Source of the DNA: Nansenia antarctica
Taxonomy: Eukaryota > Chordata > Actinopteri > Argentiniformes > Microstomatidae
Reading direction: 5' to 3'
DNA: 64,000 nt
Assembly (NCBI GenBank): GCA_963989245.1
Contig: OZ022351.1
Span: forward strand, 25,598,344 to 25,662,343
Under the pieces are notes generated by a model, which saw nothing but the letters and a program-made list of their open reading frames with translations, was not told the origin of the DNA and did not search any database. A program made the position numbers and the translations under genes. Within the stretch, counting starts at the first letter, position 1. Every line of letters starts with the position of its first letter. This document shows, piece by piece, positions 1 to 10,139 of this stretch.

Positions 1-182
1 GCACTTAGTTGTACAGTATTTATTCATAATATCCACTCATATTGGTACTGTATATTTTGTCTTGAGTATTGTCGTGTTGTCGTCTTGTTGCTGTATGTAC
101 TGTAGCTTGTTTAGTAGGGTTGAATACCAAATCATGTTCCTAGTGCACTGCACATGGCGAATAAAGTTGAATTGAATTGAAT
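1..182 (+). mobile_element. L2-type LINE 3' end (truncated at window edge)
   Basis: The sequence ends with a 'caaat..ttcctagtgcactgcacatggcgaataaag' style block followed by short TTGAA repeats. This is the usual layout of teleost CR1/L2-clade LINE 3' ends: a conserved hairpin block, AATAAAG, then a 5-base tail repeat. No reverse-transcriptase coding is visible in the part inside the window. The minus-strand ORF at 132-455 runs into this tail, so one of the two inserted into the other. Confidence 0.6.
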
Positions 183-455
183 ATAGTACATCCGCATATA
201 GTTCTTCATCTGAACCTTTTCCTTCCCCACGACCTCTGTAGAAGGCCCTGCCTCATCCATTTCACCGTCTCTGAGCGCATCATCCAAACTGGCTCCAATC
301 TCCTCTCTCTCGATCCCTCTTAACAATTCCATCATTGTTATTTTCCCTCCTGGTTCTATTTCCACCACCTCCACCATCAGGCTCGCTTCATATCTTTCAT
401 CCGCATCATTATCCGTTTCGTTAGTTTTGTGCGTTGCCATGTTGTCCGTCCTCAA
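132..455 (-). CDS. Unrecognised 107-codon ORF, 3' end formed by LINE tail
   Basis: This is a minus-strand open frame starting at the ATG at 455. A second ATG five codons in (MATHKTNE..) may be the better start. The first 85-90 residues are strongly acidic and hydrophilic (a run of D/E near residues 13-30, then a PGGKITMMELLRGIEREE segment that could form a helix). The last ~17 codons read antisense through the LINE 3' tail (residues YIQFNSTLFAMCSALGT), so the original C-terminus is lost. The DNA upstream (560-840) is GC- and CpG-richer than its surroundings. I do not recognise the protein. It could be the 5' piece of a retroelement ORF1 or a first exon of a host gene, or chance. Confidence 0.25.
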   Translation of the reverse strand: MRTDNMATHKTNETDNDADERYEASLMVEVVEIEPGGKITMMELLRGIEREEIGASLDDALRDGEMDEAGPSTEVVGKEKVQMKNYMRMYYIQFNSTLFAMCSALGT

Positions 456-574
456 ACAAAGTCCCCGATCAGCACGAAGCTGTCGGGGTACTCAAAACAA
501 AAACGAACTTAAACTTAAATCGTATGAATTTCGATTGATTGAAAAAAACGTGTGTTCTTACAAACGAAGTTCGT

Positions 575-633
575 ATCTGTCCAACTCTCGCACATGCGCA
601 GACGCCGGCTCTACCTCCTGTGCCACAACCGCA
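575..633 (-). repeat. tRNA-derived SINE head fragment
   Basis: Read on the minus strand, this stretch (..tggcacaggaggtagagc..) matches the first ~55 bases of the complete SINE at 52789-53040, including its A-box region. It then diverges before the B-box. It is a fragment only. Confidence 0.45.
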
Positions 634-1149
634 GTGTGTTTGACATTGGGGGGGGACGTGGTCCTCTGTGCCTCATGGACTTGTGTTTGACAGGATGTAA
701 GTCAGCCAACCGCGACCGGACAAATGGTCCCCTTACGAGAGGTCAGGACCTCCGGTATGGGTCTGACCAACCCGGCGAGGTGCGGCTCCTCTGATTGGTG
801 GCCGTGGAAGACTGGAGCAGTGTAGCCGCAGGGCACCGCTTCATGGGGCTGTGCAATTAGAAACACAGTGTGACAATCTAAAGCTCATTTTGCCTCATGT
901 AGACTAAATAGTGAAAACATGTTATAATCACAGTTAAGGGCATATGGACAGAAAAGCAAAGCGCCGATCCAGGATCGGAAGATTACATGCTTACGTGTTC
1001 ATTGATATAGTTCACATAAAGTTCAAACGACATGCTTTGTTTGACGTGCGTCATTCACCCGTAGTGACAACCTGGATGAACCAGGTTACTGTAGAAATTA
1101 GTGTCCCTTCAATTAATTCATCACAAACACAATATTCATTCCCATGTGG

Positions 1150-1290
1150 TGAACTTAATGTTTATTCTGGGTCAAATTGACCCCAAATTGACGGGCATTA
1201 CCTCCAACAAATGTATTTTGTTGGAGGTAATTACCTCCAACAAGGCATCCATGGAGGCATTACCTCCAACTAATGTATTTTTTCATTCCA
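1150..1290. repeat. Palindrome-rich repeat with 14-bp hairpin
   Basis: The motif TTACCTCCAAC occurs at 1198, 1231 and 1260, and its complement GTTGGAGGTAA ends at 1230. Bases 1198-1211 and 1217-1230 are perfect complements (14 bp) around a 5-base loop. Just upstream lies a short palindrome, GGTCAAATTGACC. This looks like a decayed MITE or the end of a larger interspersed repeat. No coding is seen. Confidence 0.5.
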
Positions 1291-1424
1291 TACAGACTAC
1301 AATTGCCTTATATCTATCCAGTTGTTCTCCTCATAAAACACACAATTTGCAACAATGGACATAGTGTTTTTCTATTTATTAATAATTCAAATGCTGATTT
1401 TATCTCCTTGACTTGTGGGACCAG

Positions 1425-1635
1425 GGGTAGTAGTGCCCTAGTGGGTAAGTGAGTTGGACTGCTGATCAAAAGGTCATGAGTTCAAATCCCTAACCTGGGA
1501 ACACCACCACTAGTGTGCTCTTGAGTAAGGCACTTAGCCCTATGTTACTCAAAGGAGACTGTCTCTGTAATCTCTAAATTGTAAGTCGCTTCAGATAAAA
1601 ACGCTAAATGCTGAATGGTTAAAATGTAAAATTCT
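1425..1635 (+). mobile_element. tRNA-derived SINE (V-SINE-like)
   Basis: An A-box-like segment (tagtgggtaagtgagttgg) is followed about 30 bases later by a B-box-like GAGTTCAAATCCC. The 3' part (gtaagtcgcttcagataaa, then acgctaaatg) is the well-known conserved 3' block of teleost V-SINE-type elements. It is divergent from a functional pol III promoter, so this is an old copy. Confidence 0.65.
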
Positions 1636-1851
1636 GGGACCCTTCTATGTTTTCGGCAGGTAGGTACTACAGTATCTGTACTACTACGTACTGCAGTATG
1701 CCTTTCATGGGGGATAGTGATTGTTCAATGTTCCATTGTTTGATATGAAAGCCTCACTTTCAGGCTGAGAGGATGAGTCCTAAAGGTCAGAGGTCACTGC
1801 ATTGTCCTCGGTCTCAGACACCTCTCTTCTCTCTCCCTCAGTCTAACTGGC

Positions 1852-2483
1852 TGATATGATGCGTTTTGTGTAGCTATGTGCAAGATGCTGTGTGCCTATC
1901 AAATATTGCAATACTCATTGTGTAACCTTAAACATACTTTAAGTGTGTCCACTCTCAGGACATAAACTGACCACTCTGAGTCAGCAAGCGTTTCTGTAAC
2001 TGGACCTGAGCCAAATATAGAGATGGGGACCAGTTGGGATCTAAGGACAGGGGAGCCTTGTGGTGGTCAGCCAGGTGGTAGACTTATATGGGTACTGGGG
2101 TCAATAGATCAGTATATTTGGGAACGAACGGTCAGCTGACTGAGAGTCAGGTAACTGGTGACCGGAACAAACAAACCGTTATGGTAGGGAAGCAGAGGCA
2201 AGCTAGCTTCTAACTTTAGTATGTAAACATGTATGACGGGTGACCGATGATTGGCAAGGGACAGCTGTTTCCGGTGTCAGCGGAAAATCTAGCATATAAG
2301 GCCGCTACAAAGTGTCATTAGGTGCGAGTCTCTCACCGTTGCTTGCCGTGTGTTGAGAGAGGCTGGCCCAGCGCTGTGTAATGGATTAAACTTTATCTTA
2401 ATTGTCTATCTCGAGCATTAATTAATTATCATAAGGAAGCAACACCTCTCGGTCTCCGCATTCATCTGACATTCATCTTATCA
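1852..2483 (+). repeat. ERV-A 5' LTR
   Basis: It starts TG and ends CA. A TATAAG box lies near 2294 and an ATTAAA polyadenylation signal at 2385-2390, giving U3-R-U5 order with transcription to the right. It is identical to 7102-7733 at a constant offset of 5250 bases. Confidence 0.93.
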
Positions 2484-2486
2484 AAT

Positions 2487-2504
2487 TGGCGTTTAACGAA
2501 CAGG
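2487..2504 (+). promoter_or_regulatory. ERV-A primer-binding-site-like segment
   Basis: It begins TGG three bases after the LTR and reads TGGCGTTTAACGAACAGG. TGGCG and AACG agree with a tRNA-Lys type site (TGGCGCCCAACG), but CCC is replaced by TTT. The primer tRNA is therefore not settled. Confidence 0.5.
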
Positions 2505-2519
2505 ATCCTAGATTCAGCG

Positions 2520-2532
2520 AGACAGGTAAGGC
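2520..2532 (+). promoter_or_regulatory. ERV-A splice donor candidate
   Basis: CAG/GTAAGG at 2525/2526 is a near-consensus 5' splice site shortly after the primer-binding region, where retroviral env donors usually lie. It pairs logically with the acceptor at 5832. Confidence 0.5.
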
Positions 2533-3353
2533 AGATAAACCAGTGTGGTTGTGTGCTTAACCTGAATTGTTGTTCTAGAGGGAAAAAAAAAAACCTGTAA
2601 TTTTTTTTCCTTGAATGAAGGAAAGGGGATGAATTTGATGATGGGGGGGCCAATGACTAGATTTGATTAAAGATTAAAGGTTGAGTATTGGTGTGAAAAT
2701 GAAGGTCATTAATCCACATATAGGATAATACGGTATAAAAAGGACAGAGCTGCTAGGTGTCACTCTGGAGGAGATTAATACTGACACTGGATATTGATTA
2801 ATTCATAGAAGAATTGATTAAACGGAATTGGGCATTCCGTGGGTTTTTATTTATGTTTTTATCTGTAAGGAACAGACATGTGTTTATCTGTATGGTACAG
2901 AAATATGGTATTGTGTTATAGCACAGGATTTGAAACTATGAAGTAGAATGTTGATTAAGATGGTTAAATGAATAAGGTATTGACACGCAAGTGGTTATGG
3001 TATGTAATTTGAAGTGTGATTTAAAAAAAGTGTTTAAGTGGCCTAGTAATGTGGGTTTATGATAATGAAAGATATAGGTCAGCGGTAAAAAGACAGTTGT
3101 AGGACGATAAGAAGTTGAACGGATACGGTATTTGTGTTAATGTTAGAGCGCAACAGATTTGAGTGACAAGATTGATTTATTGAGACAGGAGAGAACAGAT
3201 GAGACGTGGATTTAAATGACCTTGATGAGACGCAATGCAACAGACTGAATTAAAGTATATGACACGAATGGTGTAACTATAAAGCTCTAACGAGACAATT
3301 TAGATAAAAGAATTCCTTTTTACTAACATTGTGTGCAGTGTAATTAATCAAAC

Positions 3354-4580
3354 ATGGGGAATCGAATGTCTAGGACGACAAATTGTGAGAAACGGATTAT
3401 TAAGTATAAATCGGTTAGGGACTTGCCACGAGGGGAAAAGAAATCTATTAAGAAACTATTGGAAATTGATCCACACATAATTGATATTCCGATAAAATAC
3501 ACTGATACAGTGACACCAAAAGGATGGATTTTACTTAAATTAGGACCATTCTATGCAGAACCGTTTCTAACAAAGATTGCGGAATGGAGTGACGATAATT
3601 TCCCAAGTATCGGGAGTTTTGAAAAGAATAAACTAAAGATTATTGATGAATATTTGATATCAAACAAAAGCATTTGCGACCCATTATGGGATATTGATTA
3701 CATGAAAGAAGTCTATCAAGCATGGGTAATAATGTCTAATCAATGGCCTGGTAATATTGTCAGAAAGAAGGAACACAATAGGTTTAACCCTATACCCAAG
3801 GTAAAGGAGATACGGAGCGTGTCTCCTCCTGTACAGCCGGAACAGGCGGAGCAGTCTGTGATACGCAGCGTGGTCCGGGTGCAGGCACCATTGTTAAATA
3901 TAGAGGAGAAAGTACTGTATAAACCATTAACCCTGAATGACGTATCTGCAATCATAGTCGACGCACCCAGACCCTTGATTAACCCAAAAGGATTCATAAA
4001 TTGGTATGAAACAATGTTGCTACATGGTAATTTGAATGGCACGGATTTAAGATATATTCTGATCACGTTAATGCCAGATGTTGAAATTGATACTTTGATA
4101 AATGCTTGTGAAACTTTGAATGAAGATAATGATGGGCCATGTAGAGGTAATACAATTAATGAACGATTCCCATGGTTTAATAAACAACACAAAGTCACTC
4201 ACATTGAACAATTAACCAAATTTCTAAACGAACATGCCAGTCAAAACCGTGATATCTCACAGATTCTGAACTGTAAACGTAAGCCTAATGAAACAATGTC
4301 TGACTTTGTAATCAGATTCCAAAATACCTGGAGAGAAAAGGCGAATTTGGAATTAGATGACAAACCTAACGCATTCTTTACAAATATGATCCTAGATGGT
4401 ATTGGAGACGATGCGAAAAACTTCAAATTATCGACACCAGACATTTTCTCAATGACACCAGCATTGATTGAAAAACGAATAAGGGAATTAGAAGCTTTGG
4501 GATTGTTTAATAAGCAACACCAACCACAAGTCTTGGAGCTGGCGCAATACGCGGACCTAGAGGGTTGGAATGAATACTAA
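3354..4580 (+). CDS. gag: ERV-A Gag polyprotein (matrix and capsid, no nucleocapsid)
   Basis: This is an intact 408-codon structural gene of an endogenous retrovirus. It starts MGNRMS, a canonical N-myristoylation signal (Gly2, Ser6) for plasma-membrane targeting of matrix. Residues 1-150 are basic and helical like a matrix domain, and 150-180 form a Pro/Gln/Val linker. About 185-385 looks like capsid. It contains a major homology region near 304-326 with the pattern KRKPNETMSDFVIRFQ (Glu, Phe and Arg in the expected places) and ends in a helix-rich C-terminal domain. No CCHC zinc knuckle follows; the frame stops at residue 408 (..GWNEY). RNA packaging would need another basic surface or a partner Gag. 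There is no in-frame pol downstream. Codon use is AT-rich like the rest of the element. The long intact frame and identical LTRs fit recent activity. Confidence 0.85.
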   Translation: MGNRMSRTTNCEKRIIKYKSVRDLPRGEKKSIKKLLEIDPHIIDIPIKYTDTVTPKGWILLKLGPFYAEPFLTKIAEWSDDNFPSIGSFEKNKLKIIDEYLISNKSICDPLWDIDYMKEVYQAWVIMSNQWPGNIVRKKEHNRFNPIPKVKEIRSVSPPVQPEQAEQSVIRSVVRVQAPLLNIEEKVLYKPLTLNDVSAIIVDAPRPLINPKGFINWYETMLLHGNLNGTDLRYILITLMPDVEIDTLINACETLNEDNDGPCRGNTINERFPWFNKQHKVTHIEQLTKFLNEHASQNRDISQILNCKRKPNETMSDFVIRFQNTWREKANLELDDKPNAFFTNMILDGIGDDAKNFKLSTPDIFSMTPALIEKRIRELEALGLFNKQHQPQVLELAQYADLEGWNEY

Positions 4581-6146
4581 GCATTATGGGTAATGAAGTC
4601 TTACGTGAAGCATGTCGAGTGATAGAGTTATAGGGAAATCATTGAGTTAAGTAATAATAATCCTTGTATTGATTAACATATTGTAAACAAATGATAAAGA
4701 GTGAAATGAATAACTATTGTATTTTCAGGACAAGCTAAATAGCTTAGCACAAACAGCAAAAGGTGGTAAGAGACACGAGTGCACTTGTGCTCCACAACGC
4801 TGCACCAGGGACGACGCTCTGAAACAACACTATTAATAGAACTGCCCTTGCAAACAAGACGCAGCTCGGTGACACAGACACGCAGAGAACACATAGAAGT
4901 GTTAGACATGAAAATGTAGTTGTCTCTTATTGTAATTATCATACAATTCTGCATTGACTCAGTAAACGTAACATTTGAATTTACTTAGTAAACAGAGACA
5001 TGCATTAATGACTGTTGATGTTCACACAAGCAAAGAGGAATATGTGACATTTTGATTGATGAATAATCCCGAACGGACAACACAACTCTTGCCAATTCTA
5101 TCTCCTGACAGAAAACTGAGCAACGGACTAAAAACGGGGGCGTTGCTGAGGGCCAATCTAACAGAAGTGGGGGCTGAAATGACAGTGAACGATTGACGGA
5201 TGAGAGAAAGGGGAAACCAAATAATAATTCTCTGTCTAACTGTAAACGAAAATGTTGTTTTTCTGTGTGGAAGCGGAAACATGGTAATGACATGACAGAC
5301 TACAGACTTTGATAAAGCAATTACACATACGAATATGACAGTACTTCACAATCAACAGTGGTAATCGGCCAACAGCTGAATGCACGAGCATTACACATTG
5401 ATGCAACATTTATGATAGAAAACCATTCACACTGACTCAAGAGTGTCTCTGATAAATCTACTAAAACCGACGGGTGATTGACTGAGAAATATTTGACTAT
5501 AAGAGAGGGATAGAACATTTAAATGTTCACAGCAAATTTAAACCTTAATGCAAAATAAGCTCATAGTGTACATAGACCAACGGGGAAGTATTCAAGCCAT
5601 CAGTAACGATTGTGATCAGAATTTTTAACATACGGGTAGAATAGAACCTATCTACCTCATTAAAAGTATGCTTATGGGTATTGACTCAGATTGCACATTG
5701 ACAGTAAATAAACTAAGTATTGAAGAACTGATTTGGATATTAAAGGGACGGTTCACGGTTTTTCACAACACGTCCTAGTTTGAATACCCATGGCATGAAC
5801 GTCAAATGACAAATCCTTTTTGTTTCCTCTAGGAGCATTGATGAAGGACGAGTTAACCATTTTGAGAGAAACTCAATGTCTGTCTACCTGTACTTAACGA
5901 TTGTGCAATCCCTGTATCTAAAAATGTCTCAGCAGGCAAGTGCATAACTCACTAGATGGGGGGGACCACAGGGGGCCCAACCCACTCTCAACTCTGACGA
6001 TGAGAACCAAGCAAAGGGGAAAACACGTATTATGAAACGATTACTGATTTCAGTACCATAATGATGACTATCTCTGCTATTAACAATTATTCTTGATGTT
6101 GTTGTGAATTAAGATTGAAACTAGGACAAGAGATACCGGACAGACG
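4581..6146 (+). other. ERV-A non-coding interior with splice acceptor candidate
   Basis: About 1.5 kb where pol would be expected. I see no long frame and no YXDD, DTG or HHCC motif on the plus strand; the minus-strand ORFs here show no recognisable domain. A good 3' splice site, TTTTTGTTTCCTCTAG, ends at 5832 and precedes an 18-codon ORF starting at 5841. It would suit a subgenomic mRNA for the env-like ORF further on. Confidence 0.5.
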
Positions 6147-6401
6147 ATGAGTGACGGGAGACACCGTGTGATCCTGGCCTCATTGTGCATAAGATGGATG
6201 GCCACAATTCTATCGGTTCTGTATACGCTCTGGGTGTTAACTAACGAAACAGACTTTACTTTAACTGAAGACTCTGACACTAATCTTGTTCGCATGCGTC
6301 GTGACATCCAGGGAGTTAAACCGAATAGCGCACTAGACTCAGTTGCAGGAGTTTGCCAGTTTGTTGACAATTGTTGTACGTATTCACCACAACAGGAGTA
6401 A
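6147..6401 (+). CDS. ERV-A env-leader-like ORF (84 codons)
   Basis: This short frame lies downstream of the splice-acceptor candidate, where env would begin. It has a charged start, then a hydrophobic stretch at residues 8-32 that could be a signal peptide or membrane anchor, an N-E-T glycosylation sequon at 33-35, a furin-type RMRR at 49-52, and a Cys-containing tail (C70, C76, C77) ending at residue 84. The order hydrophobic leader, then basic cleavage site is what retroviral Env N-termini or leader peptides look like. No surface or transmembrane subunit follows. It may be the stump of a deleted env or a small ORF of its own. Recognition is by layout only. Confidence 0.4.
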   Translation: MSDGRHRVILASLCIRWMATILSVLYTLWVLTNETDFTLTEDSDTNLVRMRRDIQGVKPNSALDSVAGVCQFVDNCCTYSPQQE

Positions 6402-7079
6402 ACCTTTAAGATCAGACAATGGGGACATAGGGGAGAGAAAAGTAGGGGGTAAGGATTTAGAGTTTCAATAACACTGTTAAAACATTTGAGCAAGCAGCAT
6501 GAGGGTGAATGAAATAATTTCTACTGTGAGTCTCTCAATAACACAGCAACAAGACAAGAGGACACAAGGCGAAAGAAAACAATGGTCCACCAGCGTCTCA
6601 GATAGTGCCTCATTGCGACCGGAAAAGCATGATGGTCCCTCTGTTGAAGATCGACCTAGGATATCGAAGACACCTAAAGAAAAGGATTGACGATATCCCT
6701 ATTTGTTAAAAATGTATAATTATGTAACAAACTATGGAAAAACATGTGATTTGAATTAATGATGGAAATGATACCTACTTCATTTGTAATGAGTAGTTAG
6801 ACATAGCAATGAGAAACCTATTTGGATATTTTCTCCTTTAAACAACAAAGGTTTTTATCCAAAGGAGGTGATTATTAATCAGAGTAGTTAACCACAAAGT
6901 GACCTTTTACTCATGCCAAGTCAATTGTGGAGTGAGATGTTTGTTCACTTTGTCAGGCCACATGACTGGGAGCTTGCATTTGTCCATGGGAAAAGTCATT
7001 TAAAGACGATTCCGGGGGAGGAATGCGGGATCTCAACCATGGGGAAAGAAAGAGAAATAATTAAAGTTACTGTCCATTA

Positions 7080-7101
7080 GAGAAGACAAAAAAGAGTGAG
7101 C
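7080..7101 (+). promoter_or_regulatory. ERV-A polypurine tract
   Basis: A purine-rich run (agaagacaaaaaagagtgag) directly abuts the 3' LTR, in the position used to prime plus-strand DNA synthesis. Confidence 0.7.
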
Positions 7102-7733
7102 TGATATGATGCGTTTTGTGTAGCTATGTGCAAGATGCTGTGTGCCTATCAAATATTGCAATACTCATTGTGTAACCTTAAACATACTTTAAGTGTGTCC
7201 ACTCTCAGGACATAAACTGACCACTCTGAGTCAGCAAGCGTTTCTGTAACTGGACCTGAGCCAAATATAGAGATGGGGACCAGTTGGGATCTAAGGACAG
7301 GGGAGCCTTGTGGTGGTCAGCCAGGTGGTAGACTTATATGGGTACTGGGGTCAATAGATCAGTATATTTGGGAACGAACGGTCAGCTGACTGAGAGTCAG
7401 GTAACTGGTGACCGGAACAAACAAACCGTTATGGTAGGGAAGCAGAGGCAAGCTAGCTTCTAACTTTAGTATGTAAACATGTATGACGGGTGACCGATGA
7501 TTGGCAAGGGACAGCTGTTTCCGGTGTCAGCGGAAAATCTAGCATATAAGGCCGCTACAAAGTGTCATTAGGTGCGAGTCTCTCACCGTTGCTTGCCGTG
7601 TGTTGAGAGAGGCTGGCCCAGCGCTGTGTAATGGATTAAACTTTATCTTAATTGTCTATCTCGAGCATTAATTAATTATCATAAGGAAGCAACACCTCTC
7701 GGTCTCCGCATTCATCTGACATTCATCTTATCA
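7102..7733 (+). repeat. ERV-A 3' LTR
   Basis: Same length and, by eye, same sequence as 1852-2483, ending ..TTATCA before the flank ctgtc. Confidence 0.93.
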
Positions 7734-7898
7734 CTGTCACACTCAGAGAGGCTTTCGAGCACCTCGCTGACTGAAAGTCTTTCTTCTCGTGTTTCAAGAG
7801 GAAGTGTAGTGCTCTGCTGTACAGAGAGAGGGACCCTTTTATCAGTAGGCCCACCCCTTTGTGTGTGTGAGGGAGAAAGAGAGGGTCTGCATTAGCAG

Positions 7899-7899
<1 letters not shown>

Positions 7900-7934
<35 letters not shown>

Positions 7935-8225
7935 CGGGTGTGTGTGTGTGTGTGTGTTTGTGTGTGCGTGTGCGTGCACGCGTGTGTGTGTGCATGTGTG
8001 TGTGCGTGCACGTGTGGGTGTGTGATTGCGTGCATGTGTGAATGCGTGTCTGTGTGTGTGTGTGTGCGTGCATGTATGTGTGTGTGCGTGTACATAAGTG
8101 TGTGGTGTGGGGAGATACAATACGAGGGAAAGAGAGATTAAGAGGGATGAGGTGTGAGAGAAGGAACAACAGAGATGTTTATTGCGTGCAGACAACACAA
8201 CACAACACAACACAACACAACACAG
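7900..8225. repeat. Compound (GT)n and (ACAAC)n microsatellites
   Basis: Interrupted GT repeats with GC, CA and GTA variants run from about 7902 to 8105. After 85 bases of purine-rich DNA an ACAAC pentanucleotide array lies at 8190-8225. The long Thr-His or Cys-Val ORFs here are repeat artefacts. Confidence 0.95.
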
Positions 8226-9759
8226 CACACCCTGCTCACTTTGGCTACCCCCTTTTATTGCAATGTTATTTTATGTTGTTATGTTCTAAGTTAATAACCC
8301 CTATCTAGAGGATTAGATGAAGGCTGATGATGAAAAAAGTAGTTAAATAGCATTCCAGCAATGGCAAAACTCCAGCGATGGCTAACGGGAGGTTTACAGA
8401 AGTATGGTTCAGTCAGGATACTTACATGGTTTAAATGCACAATTCTATGAAAATGGTATTACATTAGGTTTGACGTACATGGATGGCTCCCCTCTGATAT
8501 AGATCCACGCTTGAGTTAAACAACATAATATATACAAATAACATACACAGCGGGGAGCCCATAAACTTCAAACCCCCCGTAGGTGGGTAACACACAGAGA
8601 GACCCTGCAGGGGCGGTGGGTGGGATGCCCAAAAAGTGTAGTCGCATAACTTAATATAATAATAGCTTCATATAAAGTAACGTAATATAGCATAAATTGG
8701 CTCTCATAGCATGTCCCCCATGAACATGTCACACGATTTGCATAGCGTGAGATCAGCTGTCCGTCCCAATGACAATGAATAAACAAATTGATGATTCGCG
8801 CGAGTCCTCCCCTCTCCCTCGTTTGTCCTCTCTAACCCAATCAAGCAGCATGCTACCTTCAGCGATAAACACACTTAGGGTCACTCATTCACATTCACGT
8901 GTGTTCTAGAGGGCCATGGAGACACACACCGTTTGGTTATTAACATCTGCTTAGGAATAGAGCTGCCCTTGTGTGACCTGCCACTCATAATCAAATGTTC
9001 CCATCCGAGCCCCTGAGTGTCCACTGAGTGAAGTGATGGGGGAGAGGTGGGTCTTATGCCGCCTCCCTACTGCTACGTACAGTGAAACCAAAGATTTCAG
9101 GGCCGCACCTCCAGTGGTTTAAGCGAATATAAATCATCTTAACAGTCATTGTATCTCCCTCTCCCCAGCGGTGGAGCAGAGGGTGTCACGTTCAGAAAAC
9201 CGGGCTCCATTCCCATATGCGACAAAGAACGATTTCTGTCAATAAATGAAAAACTAGCTATTTCAGATACTCAATGTCTTCCCCTCTAGCCATCTCACTG
9301 TTATAGATATAAGACCAGAAACCAAATGACAGATTTAATAAAACAGGAAGAGAGTAATAGTTTGTCATTCAATTTCCTTATTGACCCCGGAGCTTTTGTG
9401 AACCTAGCCAATTCAAGAATGACCTGGGGCTTTTGCGAAACAAGCCGATTAATTAACCTGCGATAGCTTTTTTTATTGTAACAGCAGTCCCAGTGCTTTC
9501 CTCTTCCCTTTTCAATGCAAAAATCCCTCTTTTCAAGCCAAAGTTGTCAGAATGTGATGCCTCAGATGCACGTTTGATGTGCTGCCTTAATAAAATAGTT
9601 TCTTATGACAATTCAACAGGGACCCAGCGGGGAATGCTCCTCATCAAACGCAAGCGTGATTTCTGGATCCTTTGTCTCTTGTCACGTTCGCTTTGAATCA
9701 AACGAAAAGATAGAAAGGAAGCGTCTCGTCAGATTTCAATACAATCTCTACCCTGGTTT
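8226..9759. other. Unique sequence, no gene recognised
   Basis: I see no coding pattern, RNA gene or repeat here. Stretches around 9410-9480 are AT-rich and homeobox-site-like (attaatta) and could be regulatory, but nothing in the sequence proves it. Confidence 0.4.
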
Positions 9760-9845
9760 TTGGTTTGTTTGGTTGTTTGTTTTTTAATCAATAGAGACAG
9801 AACAATGAGGAGAAGATTGTGACCTCAGGCTTTTTTTTATTTCAC
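9760..9845. repeat. Dispersed repeat, copy 1 (partner at 11520-11605)
   Basis: Shares gttgtttgtttttaatc-(a/g)atagagacag, a variable purine stretch, then gtgacctca-(a)ggcttttt with 11520-11605. The family is unknown. Confidence 0.5.
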
Positions 9846-9900
9846 CCTTTATTTCGCTTTGACAACGTAAAGTTCCTTAGGGACTTGCAGCCCCTGTGTA

Positions 9901-9942
9901 CAACACACTTACAACAAACAGTAGTTTGTTGTAAGTGTGTTG
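9901..9942. repeat. Perfect 19-bp inverted repeat with 4-base loop
   Basis: CAACACACTTACAACAAAC at 9901-9919 is followed by AGTA and then its exact reverse complement at 9924-9942. All 19 pairs match. Confidence 0.95.
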
Positions 9943-10139
9943 GCTGCCACGGCTGTGATTCTCTTCCTATTGGATAAAACCGCATCCAAGCAACAAATTG
10001 CAACAATTGAACAACATACAGGTACAAACTGTTTTGGTGATATATATCCTGGTCCTTTTATTCCCTCCTCTCCCTCTCCTCTTCCATTTGCCCTCTGCTC
10101 CTCAAGCCAATTAGGCATGTGTGCTGTGCAATGTTGCTG

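Larger units (their letters stand above)
1852..7733 (+). mobile_element. ERV-A: complete gag-only endogenous retrovirus, identical LTRs
   Basis: Two 632-bp LTRs (1852-2483 and 7102-7733) bound a 4.6-kb interior. By eye the LTRs are identical base for base, so the insertion is recent. The interior holds, in order, a primer-binding-site-like segment, a splice donor, an intact gag (3354-4580), about 1.2 kb without coding, a splice-acceptor-like site, a short env-leader-like ORF (6147-6401) and a polypurine tract against the 3' LTR. No protease, reverse transcriptase, RNase H or integrase motif is visible in any frame. The flanks are ctggc on the left and ctgtc on the right: a 5-bp target duplication with one mismatch. 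It is a non-autonomous ERV that must have been copied by enzymes from another element. Family assignment beyond 'retrovirus-like' is uncertain. Confidence 0.9.

Noticed and set aside
3740..4198. 152-codon minus-strand ORF
   Set aside because: It is the antisense shadow of ERV-A gag; several ORFs at 37078-38877 are shadows of ERV-B gag and pol.
7723..8308. Long ORFs rich in Thr-His or Cys-Val on both strands
   Set aside because: They are translations of the GT microsatellite; the same appears at 50426-50741 and 52059-52541.
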